Shown here: piece after piece, positions 1 through 7,983 of the stretch
How the letters are laid out: every line of letters starts with the position of its first letter
Numbering within the stretch: the first letter of the stretch is position 1
Assembly: GCF_025567625.1 (NCBI RefSeq)
Contig: NZ_JAOQJC010000023.1
Span: 1 to 64,000, forward strand
Source: Paenibacillus sp. J5C2022
Lineage (GTDB): Bacteria; Bacillota; Bacilli; Paenibacillales; Paenibacillaceae
DNA length: 64,000 bases
Reading direction: 5' to 3'
Notes under the pieces: generated by a model
The model's input: only the letters and a program-made list of their open reading frames with translations
Told to the model about the DNA's origin: nothing
The model's database searches: none
Program-made: the position numbers and the translations under genes

Positions 1-146
1 GGTCTTAGGGGCAGGTTACCTACGTGTTACTCACCCGTCCGCCGCTAACTTTCAGGAGTGCAAGCACTCCCGAAAGTCCGCTCGACTTGCATGTATTAGG
101 CACGCCGCCAGCGTTCGTCCTGAGCCAGGATCAAACTCTCCATAAA
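1..146 (-). rRNA. rrs: 16S ribosomal RNA, 5' end only
   Basis: The reverse complement begins TTTATGGAGAGTTTGATCC and continues through the conserved GACGAACGCTGGCGGCGTGC and GGCGGACGGGTGAGTAAC stretches of bacterial 16S rRNA. Only about the first 146 nucleotides lie in the window; the rest of the rrn operon runs off the left edge. The variable V1 sequence (a hairpin with GGAGTGCTTGCACTCC) is of Paenibacillus type. The mature 5' end is inferred by analogy with the B. subtilis 16S start. Confidence 0.97.
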
Positions 147-285
147 AGTAGTTTGACTTGCTCATTACTTGTATTGCTTTTCCATTAATCCGTTAGGATC
201 AACGGGGCAGTTTCGCTCGTTGTTCAGTTTTCAAGGAACAATCTCTTTTCTTGTGTGCCGCCCATGTCTCAGCGGCGACTTTTAT

Positions 286-315
286 AATATATCACAGGTG
301 CCTAGAACATTGCAA
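286..315 (-). promoter_or_regulatory. rrn promoter P2
   Basis: On the minus strand TTGCAA is followed after 18 bases by TATATT, about 140 bases upstream of the mature 16S end. It is the proximal member of a tandem pair, the usual arrangement of Bacillus rrn operons. The leader after it carries the TTGTTCCTTGAAAACTGAAC sequence typical of rRNA leader and antitermination regions in Bacillales. Confidence 0.75.
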
Positions 316-367
316 GCATTTTTTTAAAAGTTTTTTTCTTCTCAAAAACGCTTCGGGCACGAGGAAT

Positions 368-396
368 AATGTATCACACATTTCACGCAGCGTCAA
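368..396 (-). promoter_or_regulatory. rrn promoter P1
   Basis: TTGACG, a 17-base spacer and TACATT on the minus strand form a good sigma-A promoter about 80 bases upstream of P2. Together they account for the stretch between the 16S gene and bofA (147-451), in which I see no gene. Confidence 0.75.
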
Positions 397-451
397 TCAC
401 TTTATTACGCAGCATTCAGCTCATGCGATAACTTCAATCATTTATAAAGAA

Positions 452-715
452 TCACACAACAAACCATTGCAATCCCGCCAGCAAAGCTACCCCAGGCAAT
501 CCCAATACAACAATCGTTCCAACGGTAACAGGATTAATCGGAATAAAGAGTCCCGGCATAATACCAGCATAGTTAAGGACATACAGGAGTCCTGCAGCCA
601 GAACCAAATGAAGCGCAAATCCCTTCACCCATCCCCAACTCAGCTTATGTCTCAAAATCACGCCAAGCAGAAGAACAGACGAACCAATCAACACGGACAA
701 CCATAACCACTTCAT
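452..715 (-). CDS. bofA: BofA-family pro-sigma-K processing regulator
   Basis: An 87-residue, almost entirely hydrophobic protein with two to three membrane segments and the family's C-terminal NPVTVGTIVVLGLPGVALL region. In B. subtilis BofA sits in the outer forespore membrane and holds the SpoIVFB protease inactive until the SpoIVB signal releases pro-sigma-K processing. The start chosen is the ATG that forms an ATGA overlap with the upstream yaaL-like gene; an in-frame start nine codons earlier exists but lies inside yaaL. The position between yaaL and a 16S gene matches Bacillus gene order. Confidence 0.88.
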   Translation of the reverse strand: MKWLWLSVLIGSSVLLLGVILRHKLSWGWVKGFALHLVLAAGLLYVLNYAGIMPGLFIPINPVTVGTIVVLGLPGVALLAGLQWFVV

Positions 716-957
716 CTTAATTCCTCCTTCCACTCTGGCCATTCCACATGGAGACGTTTCGCACGGCTCATAAGCATGCCGTACCTTTTCTCTGCTGTAA
801 TGATGGCAAATATCGCATGATCAATCTGCTCCTTGCCTATCGAATAGTTGAAATATCGATTGGCATTTTCCCATTCGCGAAGCGCATCGGCTATCTCTTC
901 CTTCAGTTGAACCATCTCCTTGTTCTCACGGTCACTCTGCTGCATGCTCCAACTCAC
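712..957 (-). CDS. yaaL: YaaL-like DUF2508 protein
   Basis: A small, charged, soluble protein of 81 residues, predicted mostly helical, without Cys pairs or membrane segments. It belongs to the DUF2508 (YaaL) family by its location between recR and bofA and by residues such as the YFNYS and DHAIFAI segments. Its function is unknown. Its stop codon overlaps the bofA start by four bases, so the two are translationally coupled. A strong terminator (1070-1122) separates it from recR, so it probably has its own promoter in 958-1069, which I could not assign. Confidence 0.8.
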   Translation of the reverse strand: MSWSMQQSDRENKEMVQLKEEIADALREWENANRYFNYSIGKEQIDHAIFAIITAEKRYGMLMSRAKRLHVEWPEWKEELR

Positions 958-1069
958 GCGACCACCACCAATTTCGAATAATCACCTCTATTTCTAATGT
1001 TTATAAGCTTGTACGCCAAAATAGAACCTTTCCTCTGAGTATCCCTTTCGAGCTTGGCTGCCGCAAAGC

Positions 1070-1122
1070 AAAAAAGCCGCTCGCCCAATGTGGAAACAAC
1101 TCTTCCACATCGGACAAACGAC
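1070..1122 (-). terminator. Terminator of the dnaX-ybaB-recR operon
   Basis: On the minus strand a 20-bp stem (allowing G-U pairs) with a 7-base loop is followed by six T. It lies 26 bases after the recR stop codon. Confidence 0.85.
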
Positions 1123-1147
1123 TTTTGTTCGCCTGAATCTTCTGCTA

Positions 1148-1747
1148 TCAGCTCAGTTCACGACGCCCCTCCAGCGCTTTGGACAGCGTCACTTCATCCG
1201 CATACTCCAAATCACCGCCTACAGGAAGCCCATGGGCAATACGAGTAACTCTCAGACCGAAAGGCTTCACCAGCCTGGAAATATACATCGCCGTCGCTTC
1301 GCCTTCAATATTTGGATTGGTGGCCAGAATAAGCTCCTGCACCTTCTCATCGCTTAACCGCTGCAGCAGCTCGGCGATGCGAATTTCTTCAGGGCCGATA
1401 CCCTCCATGGGAGATATGGCGCCTTGCAGCACATGGTACGCACCGTCAAATTCCTTTGTGCGCTCCATAGCAACCAAATCCTTGGATTCCTGTACGACAC
1501 AGATAACTGAACCGTCACGCGATTTGTCCGAGCATATTCTGCATGGGTCGGTATCGGTGATGTTGCAGCATATCGAACAGTAGAATAAATTGCGCTTTAC
1601 GCTGACTAACGCTTTCGCAAAGTCGATGACGTCGTCTTCTTTCATCCTGAGCACATGAAATGCCAGCCGCGCCGCCGTCTTCGGCCCGATCCCGGGCAGT
1701 CTGGTAAATGCGTCAATCAATTTCGCAATGGGTTCCGGATAATACAA
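1148..1747 (-). CDS. recR: Recombination mediator protein RecR
   Basis: RecR works with RecO (and RecF) to load RecA on single-stranded DNA during gap repair. The protein has the N-terminal helix-hairpin-helix (FTRLPGIGPKTAARLAF), a four-cysteine zinc finger (CSICC...CRIC, about residues 51-66) and a C-terminal Toprim domain with the conserved ATNPNIEGEAT segment. The start chosen is a TTG that gives the family N-terminus (M)YYPEPIAKLID, preceded by AAAGGAG. An upstream in-frame TTG would place the ribosome-binding site inside the gene. It is the last gene of the dnaX-ybaB-recR operon. Confidence 0.95.
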   Translation of the reverse strand: MYYPEPIAKLIDAFTRLPGIGPKTAARLAFHVLRMKEDDVIDFAKALVSVKRNLFYCSICCNITDTDPCRICSDKSRDGSVICVVQESKDLVAMERTKEFDGAYHVLQGAISPMEGIGPEEIRIAELLQRLSDEKVQELILATNPNIEGEATAMYISRLVKPFGLRVTRIAHGLPVGGDLEYADEVTLSKALEGRRELS

Positions 1748-1799
1748 ACAGGGTACAGCTCCTTTCAAACATTAGAGGCAGCCTGATAAGTATCCGCAA

Positions 1800-2111
1800 T
1801 TAGAACAAGCCCGGAATGTTCATTCCGCCTGTAAATTTGCCCATATCCTTATTTGCCAGCTCTTCGGCCTTCACAAGCGCATCGTTAACTGCCGTCAAGA
1901 CGAGATCCTGCAGCATTTCAACATCATCAGGATCAACCGCTTCAGGCTTGATCGCAATGTCAAGCAGCTTCTTGTGACCATTCACCGTAACTGTCACGAC
2001 ACCACCGCCAGCTGTGCCTTCAACTGTTTTGGTCTCCAGCTCTTCTTGCGCTTTCATCATTTGCTGTTGCATCTTCTTCACTTGCTTCATCATCTGATTC
2101 ATATTATTCAT
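1800..2111 (-). CDS. ybaB: YbaB/EbfC-family nucleoid-associated protein
   Basis: A 103-residue protein with the family layout: a Met/Gln/Lys-rich N-terminal helix (MKQVKKMQQQMMKAQEEL), a central beta sheet (VTVTVNGHKKLLDIAI) and a C-terminal helix. Family members are dimeric DNA-binding proteins of unclear physiological role, nearly always encoded between dnaX and recR as here. The gap to dnaX is 24 bases, and GGGGTG precedes the ATG. Confidence 0.93.
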   Translation of the reverse strand: MNNMNQMMKQVKKMQQQMMKAQEELETKTVEGTAGGGVVTVTVNGHKKLLDIAIKPEAVDPDDVEMLQDLVLTAVNDALVKAEELANKDMGKFTGGMNIPGLF

Positions 2112-2135
2112 ATTTATTCACCCCATGAGATTAGT

Positions 2136-3923
2136 TTAAGATTTGTCTTCAACGACAACAAGGTCTTCGCCGAACATCTTCACTGCTTCCTCTACCCATT
2201 CAGGCTCTCTGGCCTTATTAGATTCCTCAGCATCCTCCGGGACCAGCTCAAGCGGCTCACCTACGGACTTGTCGGACCCGTCAACAGCGCTCTGCCAATC
2301 CTTTAGCATCACAGTAACCAATTGCAGAGACTTGCCCAGTATCTCCCCGGCGATACGTTCAATTATCTCGCGGTGAGCAGGCTTCTCCGTCGTCTCGCGA
2401 TGAATATCGTTCTTGAAGGCTAGCAGCAGATTCCCGTCGGCAACAGCTGCAAGCTCTCCATCCTTCAGCCAGGCATGAAGGGTCACCTTCTCATCCTTCA
2501 CACGCTGCAGCACTTCTCCCCAATTCATGCGTGCATGATTCGTATCCCCGCTGCTGACTGCAGCCAGATAAGGCTCCAGCTTCACCTTCGGACGCATCTT
2601 GCCGCCGCCTCCGCCGAACGGTCCGCGGACAGCGCTCTTCGGCGCAGCTCCTCCTCCGGCGCTGTCCGACGCTCCGACCGAGACGCCGCCGTTCTTAAGC
2701 GCTTGCTCCAGCTTGCGCTCCAGCGCTTCTACTTGCTGCCTAAGCTTCTGCACCTCCGCTGCCGAGGAACCCGCTCCTCCACCGTCAGCCGTACCGGAAG
2801 AAGCATTCACGGCGCTGCTCTTGCCGGCCGAGGCTTCCTCTTGCATCGTACACAACTTCATCAATGCCACTTCCAGCATAGTCTGAGGCTGCGAGGCATG
2901 CTTCAGCTCCACCTGATACTTGTTCAGCGTATCGATCATGGAGAATAGGCGGTCCGAGCTGTACGCATCAGCCATGTCACGGAACCGCTCAGGATCGACG
3001 ATCCGTTCAGTAACCGCTCCCTCGCCGGGGGCAAGCTTCAAGACGAGCAGATCGCGGAAATAGTAGATCAGATTCTCCATGCACTTGTCAGCACTCTTGC
3101 CAGCTTGCATCAAGCCTTCCACAAGCGGCATCATGACAGCCGCATTCCGGTTCTTGATCGCCTCCGCCAGCTCATAGAATTGATCGGCGGCCATGCCGCC
3201 GGTAACATCCACTGCCGCTTCAAGCGTAATCCGGCCGGCCGCGAATGCGGACACTTGCTCCAGCAGGCTGATTGCGTCCCTCATGCCGCCTTCGGACAGG
3301 CGTGCTATGTAGAACAAGGCATCTTCCGTCGCCTCTATCCCTTCTTCTTCGCATATCTCCTTCAACCGCTTCGTCTGCTCTTCGAACGACACTTGCCGGA
3401 AGTCGAAGCGCTGGCAGCGCGAGATAATCGTCGCCGGCAGCTTGTGCGGCTCCGTCGTGGCGAGAATGAAGATGACATGTCCCGGCGGTTCCTCCAGCGT
3501 CTTCAGCAAGGCGTTGAACGCTTCCGCCGTAAGCATATGAACCTCATCGATAATATACACCTTGTAACGGACATCGGTCGGCGCATACCGAACTTTGTCA
3601 CGGATATCCCTGATCTCGTCAATGCCCCGATTGGAAGCGGCGTCGATCTCAATGACATCCATAATACTGCCGGCTGTAATGCCCTTGCAAGCTTCACATT
3701 CGTTGCATGGCTCCACCGCCGGTCCGCTTTCGCAGTTGACCGCCTTGGCGAATACCTTCGCCGTAGTCGTCTTCCCCGTCCCGCGGGGACCGTTGAACAG
3801 ATAAGCATGCGATACTCTCTGTTCACGGATCGCATTCTGCAAGGTTTGAATAATATGCTGTTGTCCTACCATATCCCGGAACGTCTGCGGACGCCAGGCA
3901 CGGTATAAGGCTATATGTGACAA
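2136..3923 (-). CDS. dnaX: DNA polymerase III subunit gamma/tau
   Basis: This is the AAA+ clamp-loader motor of the replisome. At 595 residues it has the full gamma/tau layout: Walker A GPRGTGKT (45-52), the zinc module formed by C64, C73, C76 and C79, the DEVH Walker B box (126-129), and a sensor region SRCQRFDF. A Gly/Ser/Ala-rich linker leads to the tau C-terminal region that contacts the polymerase and helicase. The start is a TTG preceded by AAGGGG; no better ATG fits the family N-terminus SHIALYRAWRPQTF. It follows the SRP RNA gene, as in B. subtilis, and heads the dnaX-ybaB-recR operon. Confidence 0.97.
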   Translation of the reverse strand: MSHIALYRAWRPQTFRDMVGQQHIIQTLQNAIREQRVSHAYLFNGPRGTGKTTTAKVFAKAVNCESGPAVEPCNECEACKGITAGSIMDVIEIDAASNRGIDEIRDIRDKVRYAPTDVRYKVYIIDEVHMLTAEAFNALLKTLEEPPGHVIFILATTEPHKLPATIISRCQRFDFRQVSFEEQTKRLKEICEEEGIEATEDALFYIARLSEGGMRDAISLLEQVSAFAAGRITLEAAVDVTGGMAADQFYELAEAIKNRNAAVMMPLVEGLMQAGKSADKCMENLIYYFRDLLVLKLAPGEGAVTERIVDPERFRDMADAYSSDRLFSMIDTLNKYQVELKHASQPQTMLEVALMKLCTMQEEASAGKSSAVNASSGTADGGGAGSSAAEVQKLRQQVEALERKLEQALKNGGVSVGASDSAGGGAAPKSAVRGPFGGGGGKMRPKVKLEPYLAAVSSGDTNHARMNWGEVLQRVKDEKVTLHAWLKDGELAAVADGNLLLAFKNDIHRETTEKPAHREIIERIAGEILGKSLQLVTVMLKDWQSAVDGSDKSVGEPLELVPEDAEESNKAREPEWVEEAVKMFGEDLVVVEDKS

Positions 3924-4142
3924 GGCGGCTCTTCCCCTTTAACGTCCAATTTGGAAGCTCTTCGTGCATTCCTATTCTTATATAGTATACTACAACACGG
4001 TTCCGAGAAACATATGCAGAAGCTCCGGATACAAAAACACCTGCAATCGCGTGACGGCGAGCATCGTCGCCAATTCTGCGAATACAGGTATGTGTACATT
4101 CCTTCTTCATAAAAACCGTTAGTACCGTGCACCTACCTTCGA

Positions 4143-4395
4143 TTGATGCGATCCAAGCGGCACTCATGCTGCACAGCTCGAGTCAGGCACTCCTCCGGCA
4201 CATGAACTAACTTGCTTATGGCTGCTTCCTTCCGGACCTGACCAGGTTCACAAGCGTCCATTGCGGAGGACCCAACTGTCAACACTGCTTGCATGCGCCA
4301 AACCTCACATCATCATAACCTCAGTGTAGGAATTCAACCTCGCTATAGCGGATTGCGAGTAACAGGGCACCGCTACCTCCCCATCTAGCACGGCA
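4143..4395 (-). ncRNA. ffs: Signal recognition particle RNA (large, Bacillus type)
   Basis: The minus strand carries the SRP domain hallmark GGTCAGGTCCGGAAGGAAGC (helix 8, Ffh-binding) and a 5' part GGGGAGGTAGCGGTGCCCTG resembling the Alu domain of Bacillales scRNA. At about 250 nucleotides it is the long form with an Alu domain, which pauses translation and pairs with Ffh for co-translational targeting. The 5' end is set from the promoter; the 3' end is approximate. The short ORFs across this region are accidental. Confidence 0.93.
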
Positions 4396-4401
4396 TAGAC
4401 A

Positions 4402-4430
4402 AGTATAGTACATTCTGAGTCAAAGCGCAA
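4402..4430 (-). promoter_or_regulatory. Promoter of the SRP RNA gene
   Basis: TTGCGC, a 17-base spacer and TATACT on the minus strand lie 7-8 bases upstream of the predicted RNA 5' end. It is a standard sigma-A arrangement. Confidence 0.75.
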
Positions 4431-4478
4431 CATCCGGTGGAAAGTGGCAGTGAAGGCCATATGCTGGAAAGCGGCACG

Positions 4479-4880
4479 CTATCCCTTTGCAACCTTCACA
4501 TGTACATCGTACAGAGGCAGGTTCTCCTGCACAATGGCTTGCACTTTCGCCTTAAGCTGCTTGATCTGCTCGCGATTCATACTGTTCTTCGCCACGACCG
4601 TCACATGCACATCGTTGCCGTTAAAGCTGATATCCGTGCGATGTATGCCTTGCAGCGGCATGAGCACTTGCCTAATTAATTCCACATCCCTCTGATACGA
4701 CAGCGAGGAATGCCTGTTCACCGTATTGGGATTGCTATTGGAGAAACCCATATAACCATCATGACCGTAAGACTTCATCTCCTGCTTCGATTCACTGGAG
4801 CAGCCCGCGAGACTAATCACCGCGAAGAACACAACAGCAACCAGCATCGACTTCCGGCACAATCGGGATAAATGCTGCAA
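4479..4880 (-). CDS. Small lipoprotein resembling the YhcN/YlaJ sporulation family
   Basis: A 133-residue secreted lipoprotein: a short basic N-terminus, a hydrophobic segment and the lipobox LAGC, followed by a polar linker and an alpha/beta domain (HRTDISFNGNDVHVTVV...LYDVHVKVAKG) of the kind found in YhcN/YlaJ spore lipoproteins. The family assignment rests on size, lipobox and domain pattern and is tentative. The likely start is a TTG with AGAAGGGAGG upstream; that Shine-Dalgarno is also the 3' arm of the rpmE terminator. A later in-frame ATG (residue 12 of this model) would still leave a workable signal peptide. Confidence 0.65.
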   Translation of the reverse strand: MQHLSRLCRKSMLVAVVFFAVISLAGCSSESKQEMKSYGHDGYMGFSNSNPNTVNRHSSLSYQRDVELIRQVLMPLQGIHRTDISFNGNDVHVTVVAKNSMNREQIKQLKAKVQAIVQENLPLYDVHVKVAKG

Positions 4881-4881
4881 C

Positions 4882-4923
4882 AAAAAAACCTCCCTTCTAA
4901 CCATAGGATGGCTTGGGGAGGTT
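4882..4923 (-). terminator. rpmE terminator overlapping the next ribosome-binding site
   Basis: On the minus strand AACCTCCC pairs perfectly with GGGAGGTT, with a second nested pairing (AGCCAT with ATGGTT) inside, and seven T follow directly. GGGAGG of the 3' arm is the only good Shine-Dalgarno for the downstream lipoprotein gene, whose TTG starts right after the T-run. Confidence 0.8.
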
Positions 4924-4963
4924 CTTGTATTCTGCCAAATAAAGGCTGAATGCTTGGTACAAA

Positions 4964-5161
4964 TTACATGCCGTATTTCTTTTTGAAACGATCCACGCGG
5001 CCGCCTGCATCAAGGAACTTCTGTTTACCCGTGAAGAACGGGTGGCAAGAGGAGCAAACCTCTACACGAATGTTCGACTTGATGGAACCTGTCTCGAATG
5101 TGTTGCCACATGCGCAGGTTGCTGTCACAGCATGGTATGTCGGATGAATACCTTGTTTCAT
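4964..5161 (-). CDS. rpmE: 50S ribosomal protein L31 (zinc-binding form)
   Basis: L31 joins the two ribosomal subunits at the bridge near the central protuberance. The 65-residue protein has both Cys pairs of the zinc-containing C+ type (CAC near residue 17 and CSSC near 36), followed by HPFFTGKQKFLDAGGRVDRF. The ATG giving MKQGIHP is chosen over a GTG three codons upstream, because the GTG belongs to the AGAGGTG ribosome-binding site. It is transcribed alone, between a good promoter and a terminator. Confidence 0.97.
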   Translation of the reverse strand: MKQGIHPTYHAVTATCACGNTFETGSIKSNIRVEVCSSCHPFFTGKQKFLDAGGRVDRFKKKYGM

Positions 5162-5224
5162 CTCGTTCACCTCTTTCTGCCCTGAGCCTCATGCGGACCC
5201 AGAGTTAAAATCACACATAGCCGG

Positions 5225-5254
5225 ATTATAGCATGAATGTCTCACGATTTGCAA
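5225..5254 (-). promoter_or_regulatory. rpmE promoter
   Basis: TTGCAA, an 18-base spacer and a consensus TATAAT on the minus strand lie about 60 bases upstream of the rpmE start codon. Confidence 0.78.
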
Positions 5255-5269
5255 TGGCAAATATAGCGA

Positions 5270-6511
5270 TCAACGCGGTGGAACGTGGGTGTAGGAGCCG
5301 ATGACCACATCCGGCAATTCTTCACGGAATATCTCCAGCATTTGCTTCATGCCATAAATATGGCCTTGCGGCTGCGGAATCAGCTCCAGGTAGCTCTCCG
5401 GATCGATGTTCAGGTTCCTCATCTGGATCAGCTTCAACCCTGTCCGCTTGGCGAAGCCGATCATCGCTTCCATCTCTTCCTCCCGATCCGTCACGCCGGG
5501 GAAGATCAGGTAATTGATCGATGTGTATACACCCTTGTCTGTCGCGTATTTCAGCGACTTCTCCACATTGGCTAGCGTATAGCCCCGCGGCTTGTAGTAG
5601 GCGTTGTAATGCTCGTCGAGCGCACTGATCGTGCTCACCCTCATCAGATCCAGACCGGCGTTGACGATCGCTTTAATGAAATCCGTAATGCCTGCATTCG
5701 TATTGATATTAATATAACCAAGCGATGTCTGGCTCCGCACTTGCCTCATTGCTTCCACGATAATCTTCACCTGTGTGGAAGGCTCGCCTTCACAGCCTTG
5801 CCCGAAGCTGATAATAGATTCCGGCTCCTTCAGGTGCTCCAGCATAATCTGAACGACTTCTTCTACAGTCGGCTTGAAATTCATGCGCGTCTGCGGAGCA
5901 AGGAATCCGCTGTCGTCGGGCTGTTCCGATATGCAGCCGAAGCAGCCTGCATTACAGGAGTAGGAGACCGGTACCGCGCCTTCCCAGCGGTTCAGAAAAG
6001 TGTTGGAGGCTGTCAAGCATTCGTAGCCCAACGCACAATGCGAGAGATGCTGATACAAACGGTTGTCCGGATATTGGGCGAGCAGCCGATCCACGCCGAT
6101 CTTCAGCTCGTCTCTATCGCAATTGAGCGGGTCCCACCGATCGGGGGCGTCGCATTGCTCAGCCGCCACATAGAAGCCGTCTTCCTTCCATACAACAGCC
6201 GTATATCCGAACAGCGGCAGCTTCTGCTCCTTATCCGACTTCACATAACCCGGCAAGTACAGACGGGTAAAGCCTTGCGGCAGCAAAGCCCCTACGGCTT
6301 GCGCTCCGTCAGCCAGAGCTTCCATCTCGCCGGTATCCTGATTCAGTCCTATCGGTCTGGTGTAGGGGAGGCTGACAAGCGTCGCGCCTTCCGGAAGAGG
6401 AATCAGCTCCTCCTCCATCAGCTCCACAATGTCGTTGCCGCTGCGTCCAAGTCCGATCAGGCTGGAATGGTCGAACACGTTGCCGTGCTCATCCGCGTAT
6501 ACGAGATTCAT
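5270..6511 (-). CDS. Radical SAM protein of unknown substrate
   Basis: A 413-residue protein with a central radical SAM domain. The CxxxCxxC cluster motif is CNAGCFGC (C186, C190, C193), followed by a glycine-rich segment (SFGQGCEGEP) and a TIM-barrel-like C-terminal part. The first 180 residues are an extra domain with further cysteines (C120, C131, C159, C165) that could hold a second metal site. I do not recognise a characterised family and infer no substrate. It lies between rho and rpmE and is probably co-transcribed with rho (21-base gap). Confidence 0.85.
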   Translation of the reverse strand: MNLVYADEHGNVFDHSSLIGLGRSGNDIVELMEEELIPLPEGATLVSLPYTRPIGLNQDTGEMEALADGAQAVGALLPQGFTRLYLPGYVKSDKEQKLPLFGYTAVVWKEDGFYVAAEQCDAPDRWDPLNCDRDELKIGVDRLLAQYPDNRLYQHLSHCALGYECLTASNTFLNRWEGAVPVSYSCNAGCFGCISEQPDDSGFLAPQTRMNFKPTVEEVVQIMLEHLKEPESIISFGQGCEGEPSTQVKIIVEAMRQVRSQTSLGYININTNAGITDFIKAIVNAGLDLMRVSTISALDEHYNAYYKPRGYTLANVEKSLKYATDKGVYTSINYLIFPGVTDREEEMEAMIGFAKRTGLKLIQMRNLNIDPESYLELIPQPQGHIYGMKQMLEIFREELPDVVIGSYTHVPPR

Positions 6512-6532
6512 GATGTCCTCCTTCCATTCCCG

Positions 6533-7870
6533 CTAAGAGCTTCCCGTTGTCCGGCTTACCGGTCTGCGGCCGGCATGCGAGGCAGATCCGTTTCTAATGG
6601 AGGAGCGCTCCTGCTTGCCCTCTGTTGACAGATCCAGGGACATAAGAAACTGTTCGTTATTGTCCGTATCCTTCATCTTCTTCAGGAAGCTGTCCACGAA
6701 TTCAGGCGTTTCCTGCAGATTTTTGCGAATGGCCCATACCTTATCCAGCTCTTCCTTGGTAAGCAGCATCTCCTCGCGGCGGGTGCCGGATCTGCGCATA
6801 TCCAGCGCCGGGAAAATACGGCGTTCCGCGAGTTTGCGGTCCAGATGAAGCTCCATATTGCCCGTTCCTTTGAATTCTTCATAGATGATGTCGTCCATTC
6901 GCGAGCCCGTATCGATAAGAGCCGTAGCCAGAATCGTCAAGCTACCGCCTTCCTCCACATTTCTGGCCGAGCCGAAGAAGCGCTTCGGACGATGGAACGC
7001 CGCCGGATCAATACCGCCGCTCAGCGTTCTCCCGGACGGCGGTATGACGAGATTGTACGCGCGGGCCAGCCGCGTTATGCTATCCAGCAATATCACGACA
7101 TCCTTCTTGTGCTCCACTAGACGCAATGCGCGTTCCAGCACAAGCTCCGCCACTTTGATATGATTTTCCGGAAGCTCGTCGAACGTAGAAGATACAACTT
7201 CCCCTTTTACGGAACGCTGCATGTCCGTCACTTCCTCCGGACGCTCGTCAATAAGCAGTACAAATAGTTCAATATCGGGATGATTCTCGGAAATACTGTT
7301 GGCGATTTCTTTAATCAGCAACGTTTTACCCGCTTTAGGAGGCGCCACTATCAATCCCCGTTGACCTAATCCAACCGGTGCAAGCAAATCCATCATACGT
7401 GTAGAAATTTTGTTCTTCGATGTTTCAAGCACTAATTTCTTTTCGGGATAGAGAGGAGTCAGAGCAGGAAAATGGAGTCGTTCCGAGGCAGTATCAGGAT
7501 TTTCGCCATTGACAGCATTCACTTGGAGCAGACCGAAATATCGCTCGTTCTCTTTCGGCGGCCTGCACTTGCCGGAGACGAGGTCTCCGCTTCTTAGATC
7601 GAATCTGCGTATCTGCGAAGCCGAAATGTAAATATCCTCTTTGCTGGGCAAGTAGTTGATGGGACGCAGAAATCCGAATCCTTCCTGCAACACATCAAGC
7701 ACGCCTTCCATAAACATTAGACCGCTTTTCTCCGCCTGCGCCCTTAGGATGGCGAAGATCAGCTCTTTCTTTTTCAATTGTCCGTAATAGGCAATTTGAT
7801 ACTGCTTGGCGAGCTTGTATAGCTCGGTAAGCTTCATTCCTTCCAGATCTGCAATCTGAAGATCCGACAT
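6533..7870 (-). CDS. rho: Transcription termination factor Rho
   Basis: Rho is the hexameric RNA helicase that ends transcription at Rho-dependent sites. The 445-residue protein has the N-terminal Rho_N helical domain, the cold-shock-like RNA-binding domain with GFGFLRP, the Walker A loop APPKAGKT (176-183), the Walker B/LLIDERPEEV region and the secondary RNA-binding R-loop. The ATG giving MSDLQIADLEGMKL is chosen because AAAGTGGTG stands nine bases upstream. Some 112 bases separate it from murA. Confidence 0.97.
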   Translation of the reverse strand: MSDLQIADLEGMKLTELYKLAKQYQIAYYGQLKKKELIFAILRAQAEKSGLMFMEGVLDVLQEGFGFLRPINYLPSKEDIYISASQIRRFDLRSGDLVSGKCRPPKENERYFGLLQVNAVNGENPDTASERLHFPALTPLYPEKKLVLETSKNKISTRMMDLLAPVGLGQRGLIVAPPKAGKTLLIKEIANSISENHPDIELFVLLIDERPEEVTDMQRSVKGEVVSSTFDELPENHIKVAELVLERALRLVEHKKDVVILLDSITRLARAYNLVIPPSGRTLSGGIDPAAFHRPKRFFGSARNVEEGGSLTILATALIDTGSRMDDIIYEEFKGTGNMELHLDRKLAERRIFPALDMRRSGTRREEMLLTKEELDKVWAIRKNLQETPEFVDSFLKKMKDTDNNEQFLMSLDLSTEGKQERSSIRNGSASHAGRRPVSRTTGSS

Positions 7871-7983
7871 GTTTTTATTCACCACTTTAATAGATTTTAT
7901 ATGAATAGCAAGTTACTATTAACTCATCATTGCCCAATTATATGACATCTATTCGTGCCGATACAGCGGAACGAGAGAGACTA

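Noticed and set aside
251..706. 151-codon plus-strand frame near the rrn promoters
   Set aside because: It is antisense to bofA and to the rrn leader, with low-complexity His/Asn/Gln composition.
3823..4167. Open frames upstream of dnaX on the minus strand (110-114 codons)
   Set aside because: They overlap the SRP RNA and the dnaX start, have no family features and no ribosome-binding site.
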